A stretch of 64,000 bases of DNA from the NCBI RefSeq assembly GCF_002234675.1, contig NC_019867.2:18384184-18448183 (forward strand), in the 5' to 3' direction. The position numbers and the translations under genes were made by a program. Numbering within the stretch: the stretch's first letter is position 1; each line of letters opens with the position of its first letter. This document shows positions 32,787 through 45,200 of this stretch, piece after piece. Source of the stretch: Oryzias latipes. Lineage: Eukaryota; Chordata; Actinopteri; Beloniformes; Adrianichthyidae. The notes beneath the pieces were generated by a model. The model was not told the DNA's origin. It worked only from the letters and a program-made list of their open reading frames with translations, and did not search any database.

Positions 32787-33284
32787 TATACTGATGATGA
32801 AAATTACAGGCATCTCTCATCTTTTAAAGTGGGAGAACTTGCACAATTGGTGGCTGACTAAATACTTTTTTTTTCCCCCACTGTACATGTGAAAAGTTTT
32901 CCTTAATTCTTAAAAAACGTTAGGTAATACCTTGATGTACATTTTCTTTTCTGCTAAGTATCTTTTGACAATTTGATTGACAGGTCCATTGTTCTGTAGT
33001 CTGTTTTTTTCCGGGCCTTCTAATTAACATTCAATGCCTTGGTGTCTTTGACTGTCGTCAAGGAGCCCAGTATTCAGCAGCTTAAACAGATGCACACCGG
33101 TTCCTGTGTTTGACTGTGTGTACCTGTGTGTGTGTGCGTCCGTGTGGCTTTGTATACTGGGCTTTTGGTATTGTATCCTCAGAGTGATTAAGCTGCCGGC
33201 ACTGAGTGACTCATAGGTCGGGTTAAATGACATCAGCAGTGGAGGACTCACAGGAGAAAAATAACACATGAGGATATCAGGACA

Positions 33285-36200
33285 ATGCCACCAAAAAGGA
33301 AAAATAGCACCATAATTCAGGTTGAAGATGGTGAGAGACATTTTTGTCTTACATTGCTTACTGAAGTCTTTACATTGTTTATTCAATGGAAGTTTTATTT
33401 CAATTTAAATGTTTTGTGGTGACTTTTCAATTGCAGTTGGAATGGACGTGGATGCTGAGTTTGACAGTGGTAGTGAAGGTGAGTTATCCAAGCAACAATT
33501 AATCGCATATACACTTTTGTAGGTTGTTCGTTTGAGCTTTTTCTTCAACGTGTCTGTGTGTTTTGTACAGATGAGGCCAGGAGAAGGATTAAAAACAGGA
33601 GAGCTAAATCACAACGCAAGGCCAAACAGGCAATCGAGGAAGAGGATGATGAGGATGAAGACGAGGACGAAGATGAGGATAAGGCACCCCAGCGCAGAGG
33701 GCGGAGGAAGAGGCCCAAGCCCATAGACAGCGATCAGGATGAGGAGGATGAAGATAAGGGAAACAAACAAAGAACAACAAGAAGAGGAGCAAAATCCTCC
33801 AAGAAGAAAAGTGATAAGGAGGGCAGCAATGATGAGAGTGAAAGAGAGAAAGAGAGCAGGAAAACAAGAGGCAAAGCTGTGACCAAAACACAGAAAAATC
33901 AGCAGAACAAGGATAAAACGGAAAATGCAAAAGGAAAAGTGGAGGAGAGTAAGGACAAGAAGAATAAAAAGCAAAGCAGGTGCAGTACTCTCCGTGCCTT
34001 AACCCTCGTCATCTGTCTTCATACACTTTCACGAATGATTTTGTTAGAGCTATTGGATAGATTAAAAATGGTTAAAATAAAGATGCTGCTTGCTTTTAAT
34101 TTCATTTTGTAAATATGGCATGTAGGTACACTCATTTTTCCTACATCTTTGATATTGCATTTGAGCAAAATGCCTGTAAAAATCAGCAAAAACATCTGGA
34201 AAGGGACAAAGAATTCAAAAGAGCTGAGATCCATTTGCAATGGAAGATGCAAGCTCTTTGCTCAAGCATTATTTAGAGCTGAGTCAAGAGACAAAAGAAT
34301 TCATCCTGAGAAAAAAAAGCACTTTTTCAGCAATTAAGATGTGACTCTCTGCTCGTACCTTGCTGACTTTCTGCATCAAAACTCACACCAGAGGAACTTG
34401 AAAGAGCTGAAAATGTTGGTTTTAGTCATTCATGTGTAAATGCCAATACGTAATTTGAAAGGCCCGAAATTAGGTTAACAATTGTCAGCATTACGACTAC
34501 ATGTCACATTACGACTACATGTCACATTACATATGTAAATGTCATACAATATTTTTTTTTATAGAAAACCGCCATTTTAAAGCAAATGAACTATTCGTTA
34601 ATGATGTCAGATATTGCTTTTATATGCCTTGTTTTTTGTAGTATATGTAATGGCACAATGAAATATGTCATGTAGCCTATATATTTATGAAATCAAGCTA
34701 CATTAAGGACCAGATTATACTTTACTAGATAACCATAAAGACATCAGTGCTTTTGCGATTTCTTTAAAAAGACGCAACATGTGATGTTTAAGACTAAGAC
34801 CTTTTATTGCTGTGTGACAATGGTATTAACATTTTAAGTTGTATACTGAATCTTTTTTTTCATTCATTCATCTTGGTAAATGGCGTATACTTATATAGCG
34901 ATTTTCCACCTACAAGGCCCAAAGCGCTTTACAGTCACAGACTTGTTCACCCATTCACACACACATTTACACACTGGTGCGGGCTCCGCTGCCAAACACA
35001 GGCCTACCATCAGAGGCAAGGTGGGGTTCAGTATCTTGCCCTTGACTCATGGGCGTGCAAGGCGGGAATTGAACCTGCAATATTACGATCATGGGTCGAC
35101 CGCCCTACCGTTGCACTACGGTCGTTTTGTCTCTTTCAGGGTCACGGGGCTGCCAGGGCCTATTCCAGCCACTTGTGGGCGAAGGCAGGGGAAACCCTGG
35201 ACAGGTCGCCAGTCACATATCGCACATCCATTCACTCTGAAACTCACAACTATGGACAATTTAGAGTTGCCAATTAACATATGAAGCATGTTTTTGGACG
35301 GTGGAAGGAAGCCGAAGACCCCGGACAGAACCCACGCATGCACAGGGAGACTCCACACAGAAAGGTCCCCCGTTGTAGTTCTGTTTCAGGTCCCCCAGCC
35401 AGGACTTGAACAGGGGGACTTCTTGCTGTGAGGCAAGAGCGCTAACCACAGTGCCATGGTGCACAGTTTTTTTTTAATTTATTTTTTTAATTGTTCTGAA
35501 TTAATTTATAGAATAAGGACAGATTTACAAACATAGACATGTTACAAACAGCAGTCCCATGCCCAAATCACCATGCTTTTAGCAAAGCTACTTTGGAGCA
35601 TTTGTCCTTTGCTTGGCTTTTTTGTGTCAAATGTTGATAAATGAACAATCAGCATACTCAGGGTGTATTCAGAATGGAAACATTTTGTTAGCTTAAAGTG
35701 AACCAGAGTTTGTTTCCCCTAATATTCTACAACAAATTTTCAGTCTGAATACACCTAAGTGAACCCTGGTCTGGGACCAGGAACCGCTCTTGGACCCATC
35801 TTTTGAGGTGGTCTCGGTTGATTTCCAATTGGACTGACCTTTGGTTTGCTCTGAGATTCCTCTGTCTGAATCATAGACTGTAATAACAATGGACGAATCA
35901 AGGTGTGACCTATAGAAAATGCCTTAGCTCCAGCTCTCGTGAAATGAGGCAAAATCCCTCACCATTGCATCCTGATACGGGCGCCGCCATGTTGAAACCA
36001 GTCGACAGTGATTGGTCCGAGTCCCTCTGAGTCATCATATCCATCCAGTCTGAAAAACCCTTAAAAAAGTTCAAAGCTCATGTTAAAACAGAACAGATTG
36101 AAAATTTTGATTGTTGTAACTCAATTTCTGTTAAATATGTATTTGTTCCAAGCCACAAATTTAGAAGCTCAATAAATTTATTGATGCCAGTGCTATCAGC

Positions 36201-39200
36201 ATGAAACGTTTTTGCTGGCAAGTAGTCTCAGGTTCAAGGCAGGTTGGCTTACCTTCTTGACTGATTGTTTTGATCTGAGAAAAAAATAGATAAATGTTTG
36301 CCACCAGTGTTGTTTTACATATATCTATCAGTTTATTTATGACATTTATGTGTTAGTCATTTGAGGTGCTGAGGTGTTTTTATTTGTTTAAAATTATAAA
36401 AAAGAAAAGGAAAGTAAAACATGTTTTCTTTTTATCAGTTCCCCAGATCTTCCCAGCTCTGACAGCGAAGATGAGGAAGACCAGTTGTCAGAGGGAGAGA
36501 TTGAGGCCCTGAAGGAGCAGGTGGAGGAGAAGAAGAAAGTGATCGCCACATTAAGGAACAAACCCTGGCGCATGAAGAAGAGACTCATCATTCTGAAGTA
36601 AACACAAATCAGTGGCAGCTTCTAAAAATGTGCTCACTTACTCTTCTCCCGGGGTGGTGTGCTCTGTTGACTCTTTAATGAACTCTGGGTAGATACTAAT
36701 GCAGGTGGAGGTCAGATAGAGACAGAGACAGATCAGTTGGGTATGTTTCTCCATGTACAGATCCATGTAGACAAGTGCCTGATAAGAACGTGATAGGTGA
36801 GCTGCTCTTACTTTTTCATGAGCCTGACACTGTTTAATGAATGTTGTTGTGGCTCACTTAGGTTGTTGCTTGTTGTCAGATCATCCCTCTGATTCTCAGA
36901 ACATGTGTAAGACATCATCATCATCTGTAAACAAACCCACTGCTTGTTTTTCCTGTTTAAAGTCCCACTCCAATCATCTTTTGATCAATTGTACAGCAAA
37001 AGCATTCCTAGTGGACCTGCAAGTGGATGCATCGGAATGGAGCTGAGCAGGGAGCTTGTGACTCGCTGACTTTAGCACCCATGTCACAGCTACAGGCTTT
37101 TTACAACAGCATTTTTTTCTGCCCCTTACTCACAATGATTTGAATAAAGAAAATTTAGAAATACAATTTTAAGCGGAGTTTTGTTTTATATATGTCCTCC
37201 ATCATGAGAAAAATGCCACAAGAACATGTTAAAAACACCAAAAACACCATTTTCATTGAAATGAAATCAATTATTGAATTTTTAAGGCAGGAAATTAGGC
37301 TTTATTTTATTTCTCTGAAGGTCATTTTTTGTTTTCTGTGAAAATTCACACAGGGAAGCTCAGGAGTTCGTAGAAAAATTTGAAGGAGCCCTTGGTAAAG
37401 GAAAAGGCAGAAAGCTCTACGCATTCAAGGTTATGATGGCCAAGGTAATAAGCTCAAGTTTACATTCATGATTATATTTAGTAAGCATTTTAGTTATTTT
37501 TTTATTTATAAACTGATGAGCATACATATTTTTTAATTCTCCCCCCACAGAAAATTATCAAGTTTAAACGGGATTTTGAGAACTTCAAAACAGCTTGTAT
37601 TCCCTGGGAGAGGAAGATAAAAGAAGTGGAAAGTAGGTAACACAATGAAATAATGCATATATTGAAAAACATGAAGAGCTCTGGTTTTCTATTTTAACAA
37701 AGTTCTTTGTCTACTCATAGGTCACTTTGGGTCATCTGTGGCATCCTACTTTCTTTTTCTGAGGTGGATGTATGGCCTGAATCTGATCCTATTTGGGCTC
37801 ATATTTGGTCTGGTTGTTCTCCCTGAGGTGCAGTTTCCTCTAACAGTTCATTTGAGCACATGCAACATTGTGTGGAAGTATGAGTTTCTCTCCTTCAACC
37901 CTGTTGTTTGTGTTTAGGTTATGATGGGTCTTCCATATGGCTCTATTCCGAGGAAAACTGTGCCTAGAGATGAGCAGCCGACAGCCATGGACTACTCTGT
38001 GCTCTTTGATTTTGGTGTGAGGGTCTCAACTTCAAAAGAATAACACCTTTATGGATAAAATACAAGTTTTTACTTTCCACCTTGCCACTTTTAATGTATA
38101 AAATGCCACCACATTGTAATCATACATAGATTTTGAATTCTGCTTTCAGTTTCACGCACCATAATGTTGACTCATCCACATGTGTGTCTGTGTTTCTGTT
38201 TCTAAACAGGGATATGCGAAATACTCTTTTATGTTCTATGGGTACTACAACAATGAGCGAACTATCGGGGTGCTGAAGTTCAGGCTCCCTCTGTCATACC
38301 TGCTCACTGGCGTTGGAATATTTGGATACAGCTTGATGGTTGTCATTAGAATGTATGGACTAAACACTAAAGCAGATGGTTAATGTGCATTTCATCAGGA
38401 TGTTGATAACTGTTTGGTCTCTCAAGGATGGCTCGAAACTCAAATGAAGGAGGAGATGGTGGAGATGAAGGACAATTCACCTTCAGCTGGAAGATGTTCA
38501 CTAGCTGGGATTTCCTGATAGGAAACCCTGAGACTGCAGACAATAAATATGCCTCCATCACTACAAGCTTCAAGGTTAGCAAGATATAAATGTGTTTGTG
38601 ATTTTAAGTTGGAAGATGACTGTGGAGCCTGTAAAGATATCAAATGTTCTTCTGGTTAACCTGGATATTTTTAAATATGGTAACACTGTTCTGATGTGAG
38701 TTGGGTTTTAAACTTTTCAAAAACAAAGTTACTTCAATGAAAAGCAAGACCAAGAGAGTGGAACAGTAAATACAGTAAATAGATAACATGGATCTGGTCA
38801 CTTAAAAAAGAACTAAGATGCTCTAAGAAAAAACGTTTCTTATAGTTTTCTGATAGTTTCGTTCAAATTAAGGTTAGAAAAATTTTAGCATCCAAACACA
38901 GATGGTTTTAAGACACCTTAAAAAGTTCTCTACAGTCTGTATATTTTTTTAAAATCGATGTAAAGCCATTATTTCAGCTTAAATGACATCCAGGTTAATT
39001 TAAACAGTTTAAATTAACTGTTAAAATTAACCACAATGTAACATAATCTCTGCTTGTACTGTACTGTGTTTTGCGCATATGTTACTTTTAGTTAATGTAA
39101 ATATTATTTTTGCCACATCTTGACACATCATTTTCAGGATATTACCTGTTCAGATTCTGATTTTTTTTTATATATAACCATGCTCTGTGTTCAACTTTTT

Positions 39201-42200
39201 TCTTCTTCCAAAAAAGACAGAAAAGTGGAAATATACATTACTTTCTTTTAAAATTAGTACACAAATAAAACCAACAAAATGAATACGTTTAGATCATTAG
39301 ACAATTCTTCCGCTACACAATATTTCACAATATTTTTTACCCCCTTAAAAAAAACTGTAGGAATCCATTGTGGATGAAAAAGAGAACCAGAAAGATGAAA
39401 ACGTTCATCTTCGACGTTTCCTGCGGGTCCTGGCAAACCTAATGATTCTGTGTTGCCTTGGTGGCAGCGGATATCTAATCTATTTTGTGGTGAAACGGTC
39501 ACAGGACTTTGCAAAGCTGGATCCAAAATCTTTGACCTGGTTTCAAAAAAACGAGGTAGGATTGACTTCTGAACGTGTCATAAATATTTAAATGTACGAC
39601 AATTCAAGAAAACAGCCGAAAAAAAGCGGGGCAAAAAAGCACTTGACAGTCACATGCAAGTTGTATCACTTTAGGGAATCTATTTATATAATGGTGCAGA
39701 AAAAAAAATGATATCAAATTTTACATCAATTCTTTGTTATTTAACTCTGCTTGGCAATGACAGGTATCAAATGTTTCTTGTGGGTCTTGGAAACGCTGGA
39801 GCTGCGATTTAGACTATTCTTCCACGCAGATCGTCTCCAGAGCTGGGAATTTTTTGGGGCTGTAGCTAATGGGCAAATACTTTTCTGCCACACTGTAACT
39901 GTAAATATAGGTGTTCTCTTTTAAAAGGAATGTAAAAACATAGTGACCAAGTATGCAATATGTTTTTGATATTTTTGAGGAAGTTAATGTTCTTGTTTTT
40001 CTTAAAGCTTAGTAAAAAAAAAAGTCAGTTAAAAATCGTCATATTTGATATCTTATTGAGAGATTTATCACATAAAGAACATCTATAAACAAAAGTTGTC
40101 AAAAAGAAAAAGATAAGAAAATAAAACAGTAACTCCTGTTGTTCCTTTTATCAGGTGGAGTTTGTGATGTCTCTGCTGGGACTGGTGTGTCCCCCTCTGT
40201 TTGAAGCAATCGCAGAGTTGGAAGATTATCATCCTCGAATTGCTCTGAAGTGGCAGCTGGGGAGGATCTTTGCCCTCTTCCTTGGAAATCTGTACACATT
40301 CCTATTTGCCCTCTTTGATGAGGTTAATGCCAAGGTATGCTGTGTTGGTGTAGTGGTCTCTACTGTCGTCTCAAAGATAGCAAAAAGTGGAAAAAAAGAG
40401 AGAATTTAAAAAAAACATTGCTCAGTGCAGTTTGGTTAGTAAATACTGAATACAGCATCCTTTTAAATGCATATCAATTCCACCACTTCTAAGGGAAAGT
40501 GGTGGAATTGGACTTATATCTGTTTTTTGTTGTTGTTGTTGTAATAAATCAGTTAAAAACTAGGCACAATTTATTTATTTTCTGAACAACTGAAATTAAA
40601 TAGATCGACCAATGAAAGAAAGGTTTTCAGAAAATAATATATTTATTCTATTCTATACAGTGAGGCAGATAAGTATTTGAATACCCCGGGATTTTGCAAG
40701 TTCTCCCACTTAAATAATCATGGAGGAGTCTGAATTTTCATCCACTGCATGTCAACTGTGAGAAAGATCATCTAAAAATAATCTGGTTATTTCATTGAAG
40801 GTTTTTGAAAAAAAAAATACATTTTTATGCTACTGTTTCAAATAAGTATTCAAACACCTGAGAAAATTAATGGTAATATTTGGTACAGCAGCCTTTGTTT
40901 GCGATTACACAGGCTAGGCCACTCCAGAACCTTGATATGCTTCTTGTGGAGCCGGTCCTTGGTTATCCTGGCTGTGTGATATAGGTCATTGCCATGTTGG
41001 AAGACCCAGCCACGACCCATCTTTGATGCTCTAACTGAGGGACGGAGGCTATTCCCCAAAATTTCGCAATACATGGTCATCCTTTCCTAAACAGTGCAGT
41101 AATCCTGTCCTATGCACAGAAAAACACCCCCCATATCATAATGCCCATGTTTCACAGTAGGGATATTGTTCTTGGGATTGTTCTCATAATTCTTCTTCCT
41201 CCAAACACAATGAGGGGAATTAAGATCAAAAAGTTTTATTTTAGTCTCATCTGACCATATGACTTTCTCCCATGAATCCTCTGGATCGTCCAAATGATCA
41301 TTGACAAACTGGAGATGGGCCTGGATGTGCTGGTTTGAGCAGCGGGAATCTTCTGTGCCATACATGATTTTAAACAATGACTTCTTTGTGTATTACCAAC
41401 AGCAACCTTGGAAACGGTGGTCCCAGCTCTTTTTGGGTCATTGACCAGCTCCTCCCGTGTAGTTCTGGGCTGAGTCCTTACCTTTCTTAGGATCACTCAG
41501 ACCCCATGAGGTGAGATCTTCCATGGAGCCCCAGTCTGAGAAATATTGAAAGCCATATTTAGCTTCTTCCATTTTCTTATAATTGCTCCAACAGTGGAAT
41601 TTTTTTTCACCAAGCTGCTTGGCAATGCCCCGTAGCCCTTTCCAACCTTGTGGAGGTCTACAATTTTGTCTCTGGTGTCTTTGGAAAGCTCTTTGGTCTT
41701 GGCCATGTTAGTTGGAGTCTTACTGATTGTATGGGGTGGACGAGTGTCTTTTTTGCAGCTAATGACCTTAAAGAGGTGCTTCTAATTTAGGATAATAAAT
41801 GGAGTGAAGGTGGACTATTTAATGGTGGACTACCAGGTGTTTGAGGGTCGGAATTCTAGATGATAGACAGATGTTCAAATTCTTAATTGCACCGGTAACA
41901 TAAAAATAAGTTATTTAAAAAAAAAAAAATTGTTTCCAGATTTTTTTCAACTTGTCCTGTACAACAGCTGGGCAAACAGATGAGAGCTGAAGGCCTCTTG
42001 TGTTGGATATGTTTTCCTTTAACAACAGGGGTTAGGAATCTTGAGACAAACCAGAGATATGTTTGAATAAACCCCTTTTGTAATCGAGGCCAACTTTATT
42101 CATTTAGTCATATTTGAAAATCTTTTGTGTTGGATCGGAAGGAAAAGGAAAGGAGGGAAGAAGGGAGAGGTATGTTAGAGAGGGGGGAGGGGGATAGAAG

Positions 42201-45200
42201 GGTGATTGTAGAAATAGAAGGGTGATTATAGAAGGGGGGTAAAACCATGAAGCAGCATAACGCAACAAGTTTCTGGATGGTTATAATCATTACAGTGAGG
42301 TCCAGATGTAGTACAAGTCTAAAAGGGAAGGGCCTGTCCACAGACACACTCAAATGTTATAAAGATACCTGTTGGCTCCAAAAATGTTCATGTCAACATG
42401 TACACAAAACAAATAATGTTCACACACACATACTTATGCCTTCAAACCAACTAGTGTGAAATATTTCATGCAATCACGCAAACTATAGCGCCAAGGTGAG
42501 CTAACACCTGTGCTCAAGTGAGTGTTTATGTTCTTCTAAAATGGATGATGGAATGTAAAAAAAGAGGGAGAGTGCCCAGTCATCCCCACATCAAGACAAC
42601 CGCTGCAGCAGCAGCGGCAGCCAGAACCCCCCAACACCACACGGCAGCAGATAGAGAACAATTGCCCCCCGGGTGATCACATCTGCCACCCAAGCCAGGG
42701 CCAGCAGGACCGCCATGGGGGCCCCCAGAGCCAGAGAGCAGGGAGGCATGGGGGGACAGAGAGTGCAGCTCCAGCCCAACCAGGAGAGTAGGGCCCCGCC
42801 CCAGAAGAGCACCCACAGCCCCAGACGAGCACCTCATCACCCCCCAAGGGAAACCCGCGCTCCAGGCAGCCACCCACATGGCCCGACCAGGCTCACCCAC
42901 AGTTGGAAATTTGGCGAGTCCCAGCGCTCAGGGGCAAAGACCAGAACCCACACCACAGGGATTTGGACACCCCCGGCTCAGATGTGGTGTGATCCCCGGC
43001 TCTTGGCCTTGCCAGAAAGCTCAGGGATCCCTCTCTCCCCGCGTGAAGAGAGGGCCACCGGGCCCATGAAGCCAGCACCCAGGGAACACGGCCGTTGTTG
43101 CCAAGGGCCCAGTACCCCCTATCATGGATTGGGTAGGGGACAGATGGTCAGAGGGCCCACCTTCCTTGCAAAATGCATGTGTGTGAAGGTGTGTGTGTGC
43201 ATGTATGTGTGTTTGTATTGGAGTGTACGGTTTGAGGTGTAAAGGGTATGTGTACTAAGGGGGTGCAGTTAAAATTGGCAGGTAGGGTACTGGGAACACA
43301 TATCCTGGTTACTCATAGTGATGTCCAATCCACCCCCCCCCCACCCCCCACCAAGGGGAGGGGGCCACTGCCAAGTAGCTCCTCCCCCCAAGGTGCATCA
43401 CAGGCTGACCCCCCCCCCCCCCCTATCACCGTAACAAGAGATTATATGAGGAAGAGTCGGTGGTCAAACAGCCATCCCCCCCACAAAAAGACCACCCCCA
43501 AGCCAAGCCAGACCACCCTTCAAGCTCCCCCACCACACACCCCCACAACAAAGCCCGGAAGACCGCAGCACCCCAGCCCACCCCTCCCAGGCACCAGACC
43601 CGACCCCCCGGCTAACGGAGTCCCCACCACCCCCCACTGGGTGCCGGAAGGCCCCGACCCCCACCCCAAACCACGGCAGATGTACAGGAGCAGCGACGAC
43701 CAGGATCCCCACCCCCTAAGTCATGGAGTTAGCTATGGGAGACCAGAGAGACTGAATTATTTCAAAGTTACTTGAACTTTGGGATGACATTTTTTCCAAG
43801 CTGATATGATCAAACAGCAGATTTCTCTATTGACTTACATACATATTTTTCTTGTTTTTCCAGTTTATTAAAATTGTTTCTTGGCAATACAAAGAGTTAT
43901 GAAAATGATACATAATAATCCTCCTTCTATATCGATGGCACTCATGTCACCAAGCACGCAAAGTGACGGTAAAACCGTGATTGAAACCTTAAGCCAGACT
44001 GATAAATCGGCACATACCTGATGCCAGAGAGCCTGAACAGGTGTGCAGAACCACAGTGCATGCATGTAACTGTCGGGTTGATTGCTATCACAGTGCTCAC
44101 AAATGTCTGAGTTACTGAGACCCATCTTGAACATCCTCTGTCCAGTGTAGTAAATTCTGTGAATAGTTTTGAATTGAATTAGCTGCAAGTTTGGACTTTT
44201 TGTCAGTTTTAAAGGTTCCGACCAGAAGCTTTCATCTGTGCTGATGCTCAAATCTGCATCCCATTTTGTTATGGGAAGTGAAATATTATTATCTAGGTTG
44301 CATAAGAGTTTGTATATTTTGGAGAGAGTTTTATTCATTGAAAAATGAATCAGAGAGGTAACTACTTCTGATGGCTTTAAATCGTTGTCTTTGTTTTTAA
44401 ACTTTTTTGTAATCATAGATTTAAATTGCTGATATTCCAAGAAGTTATTTATTCCATGTTTGTCTTGAAGTTCCTGGGGTGTTATGAATCCATCAATAAT
44501 TAAGTGCTCTAGTAGTGTTACGCCCCCTGCTCGCCAACCTGGGAAGTGTATCATTATTTTGTTTATAGGGATGTCTGGGTTTTTCCAGATGGGTGTCATT
44601 TTGCACGGTTTGATATGTTGAGAAATTCCCACCAGGCTGTTAGAGTGGCGATTATATTGATACTTTGGAAACAGTCCTGTTTTTTTAACTCTTTGGCTAA
44701 TATATGGTAGATCTAACAGGTTGATCTTTCCACATAACGCCTGTTCCAAGTCTAACCATGAATTGGTTTCTGGATTATTTTTTAACCATTTTAAGATGTA
44801 TTGTAATCTATTTTCTGGAAAGTACTTGTAAAAGTTAGGTAATTCTAAGCCTCCACAGCTTTTTGCAGATTTTAAAGTTTTAGACTAATTCTTGCAGGTT
44901 TATTGTTCCATAAAAAGCTTGATATGGATGAGTCTAATGTTTTGAACCATTTTAGTGGCGGTTGTGTGGGGATCATTAAGAAGAGATAATTAACTTTGGG
45001 TAAGATTTTCATTTCAACCGTGGCTACCTTGCCCATGAGGGACAGAGGCAAGTGACCCAGCGGGTTAGATCGTCCTGTATGCTTTTCAGTAGTGGGATGT
45101 GGTTTAGCTGCACCAGTTCTGATAATTTGGGGGAAAAATAGATACCTAGATATTTGATATTTCCTGATTTGACTGGTATTGTGAGTCTTTGCTCTTCATT

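Larger units (their letters stand above)
31072..32883. mobile_element. Tc1-like inverted-repeat end interrupted by a second Tc1 element
   Basis: The outer remnant consists of 31072-31176 and 32787-32883. It contains TAGTCAGCCACCAATTGTGC and GTGGGAGAACTTGC (as reverse complement), known as ends of a common fish Tc1-like family, and finishes CCCCCACTG|TA. The part between is a separate, complete Tc1-like element. Only one inverted repeat of the outer element survives here. Confidence 0.75.

Noticed and set aside
35040..35125. Possible tRNA-like segment (GGGAATTGAACCTGC)
   Set aside because: It is part of a common fish interspersed repeat block and has no complete tRNA structure.
42673..43775. 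Long proline-rich open frames (189 and 175 aa) on the plus strand
   Set aside because: They are the antisense of the G-rich 3' UTR of the minus-strand L1. The composition is low-complexity C-rich and there is no domain or splice context.
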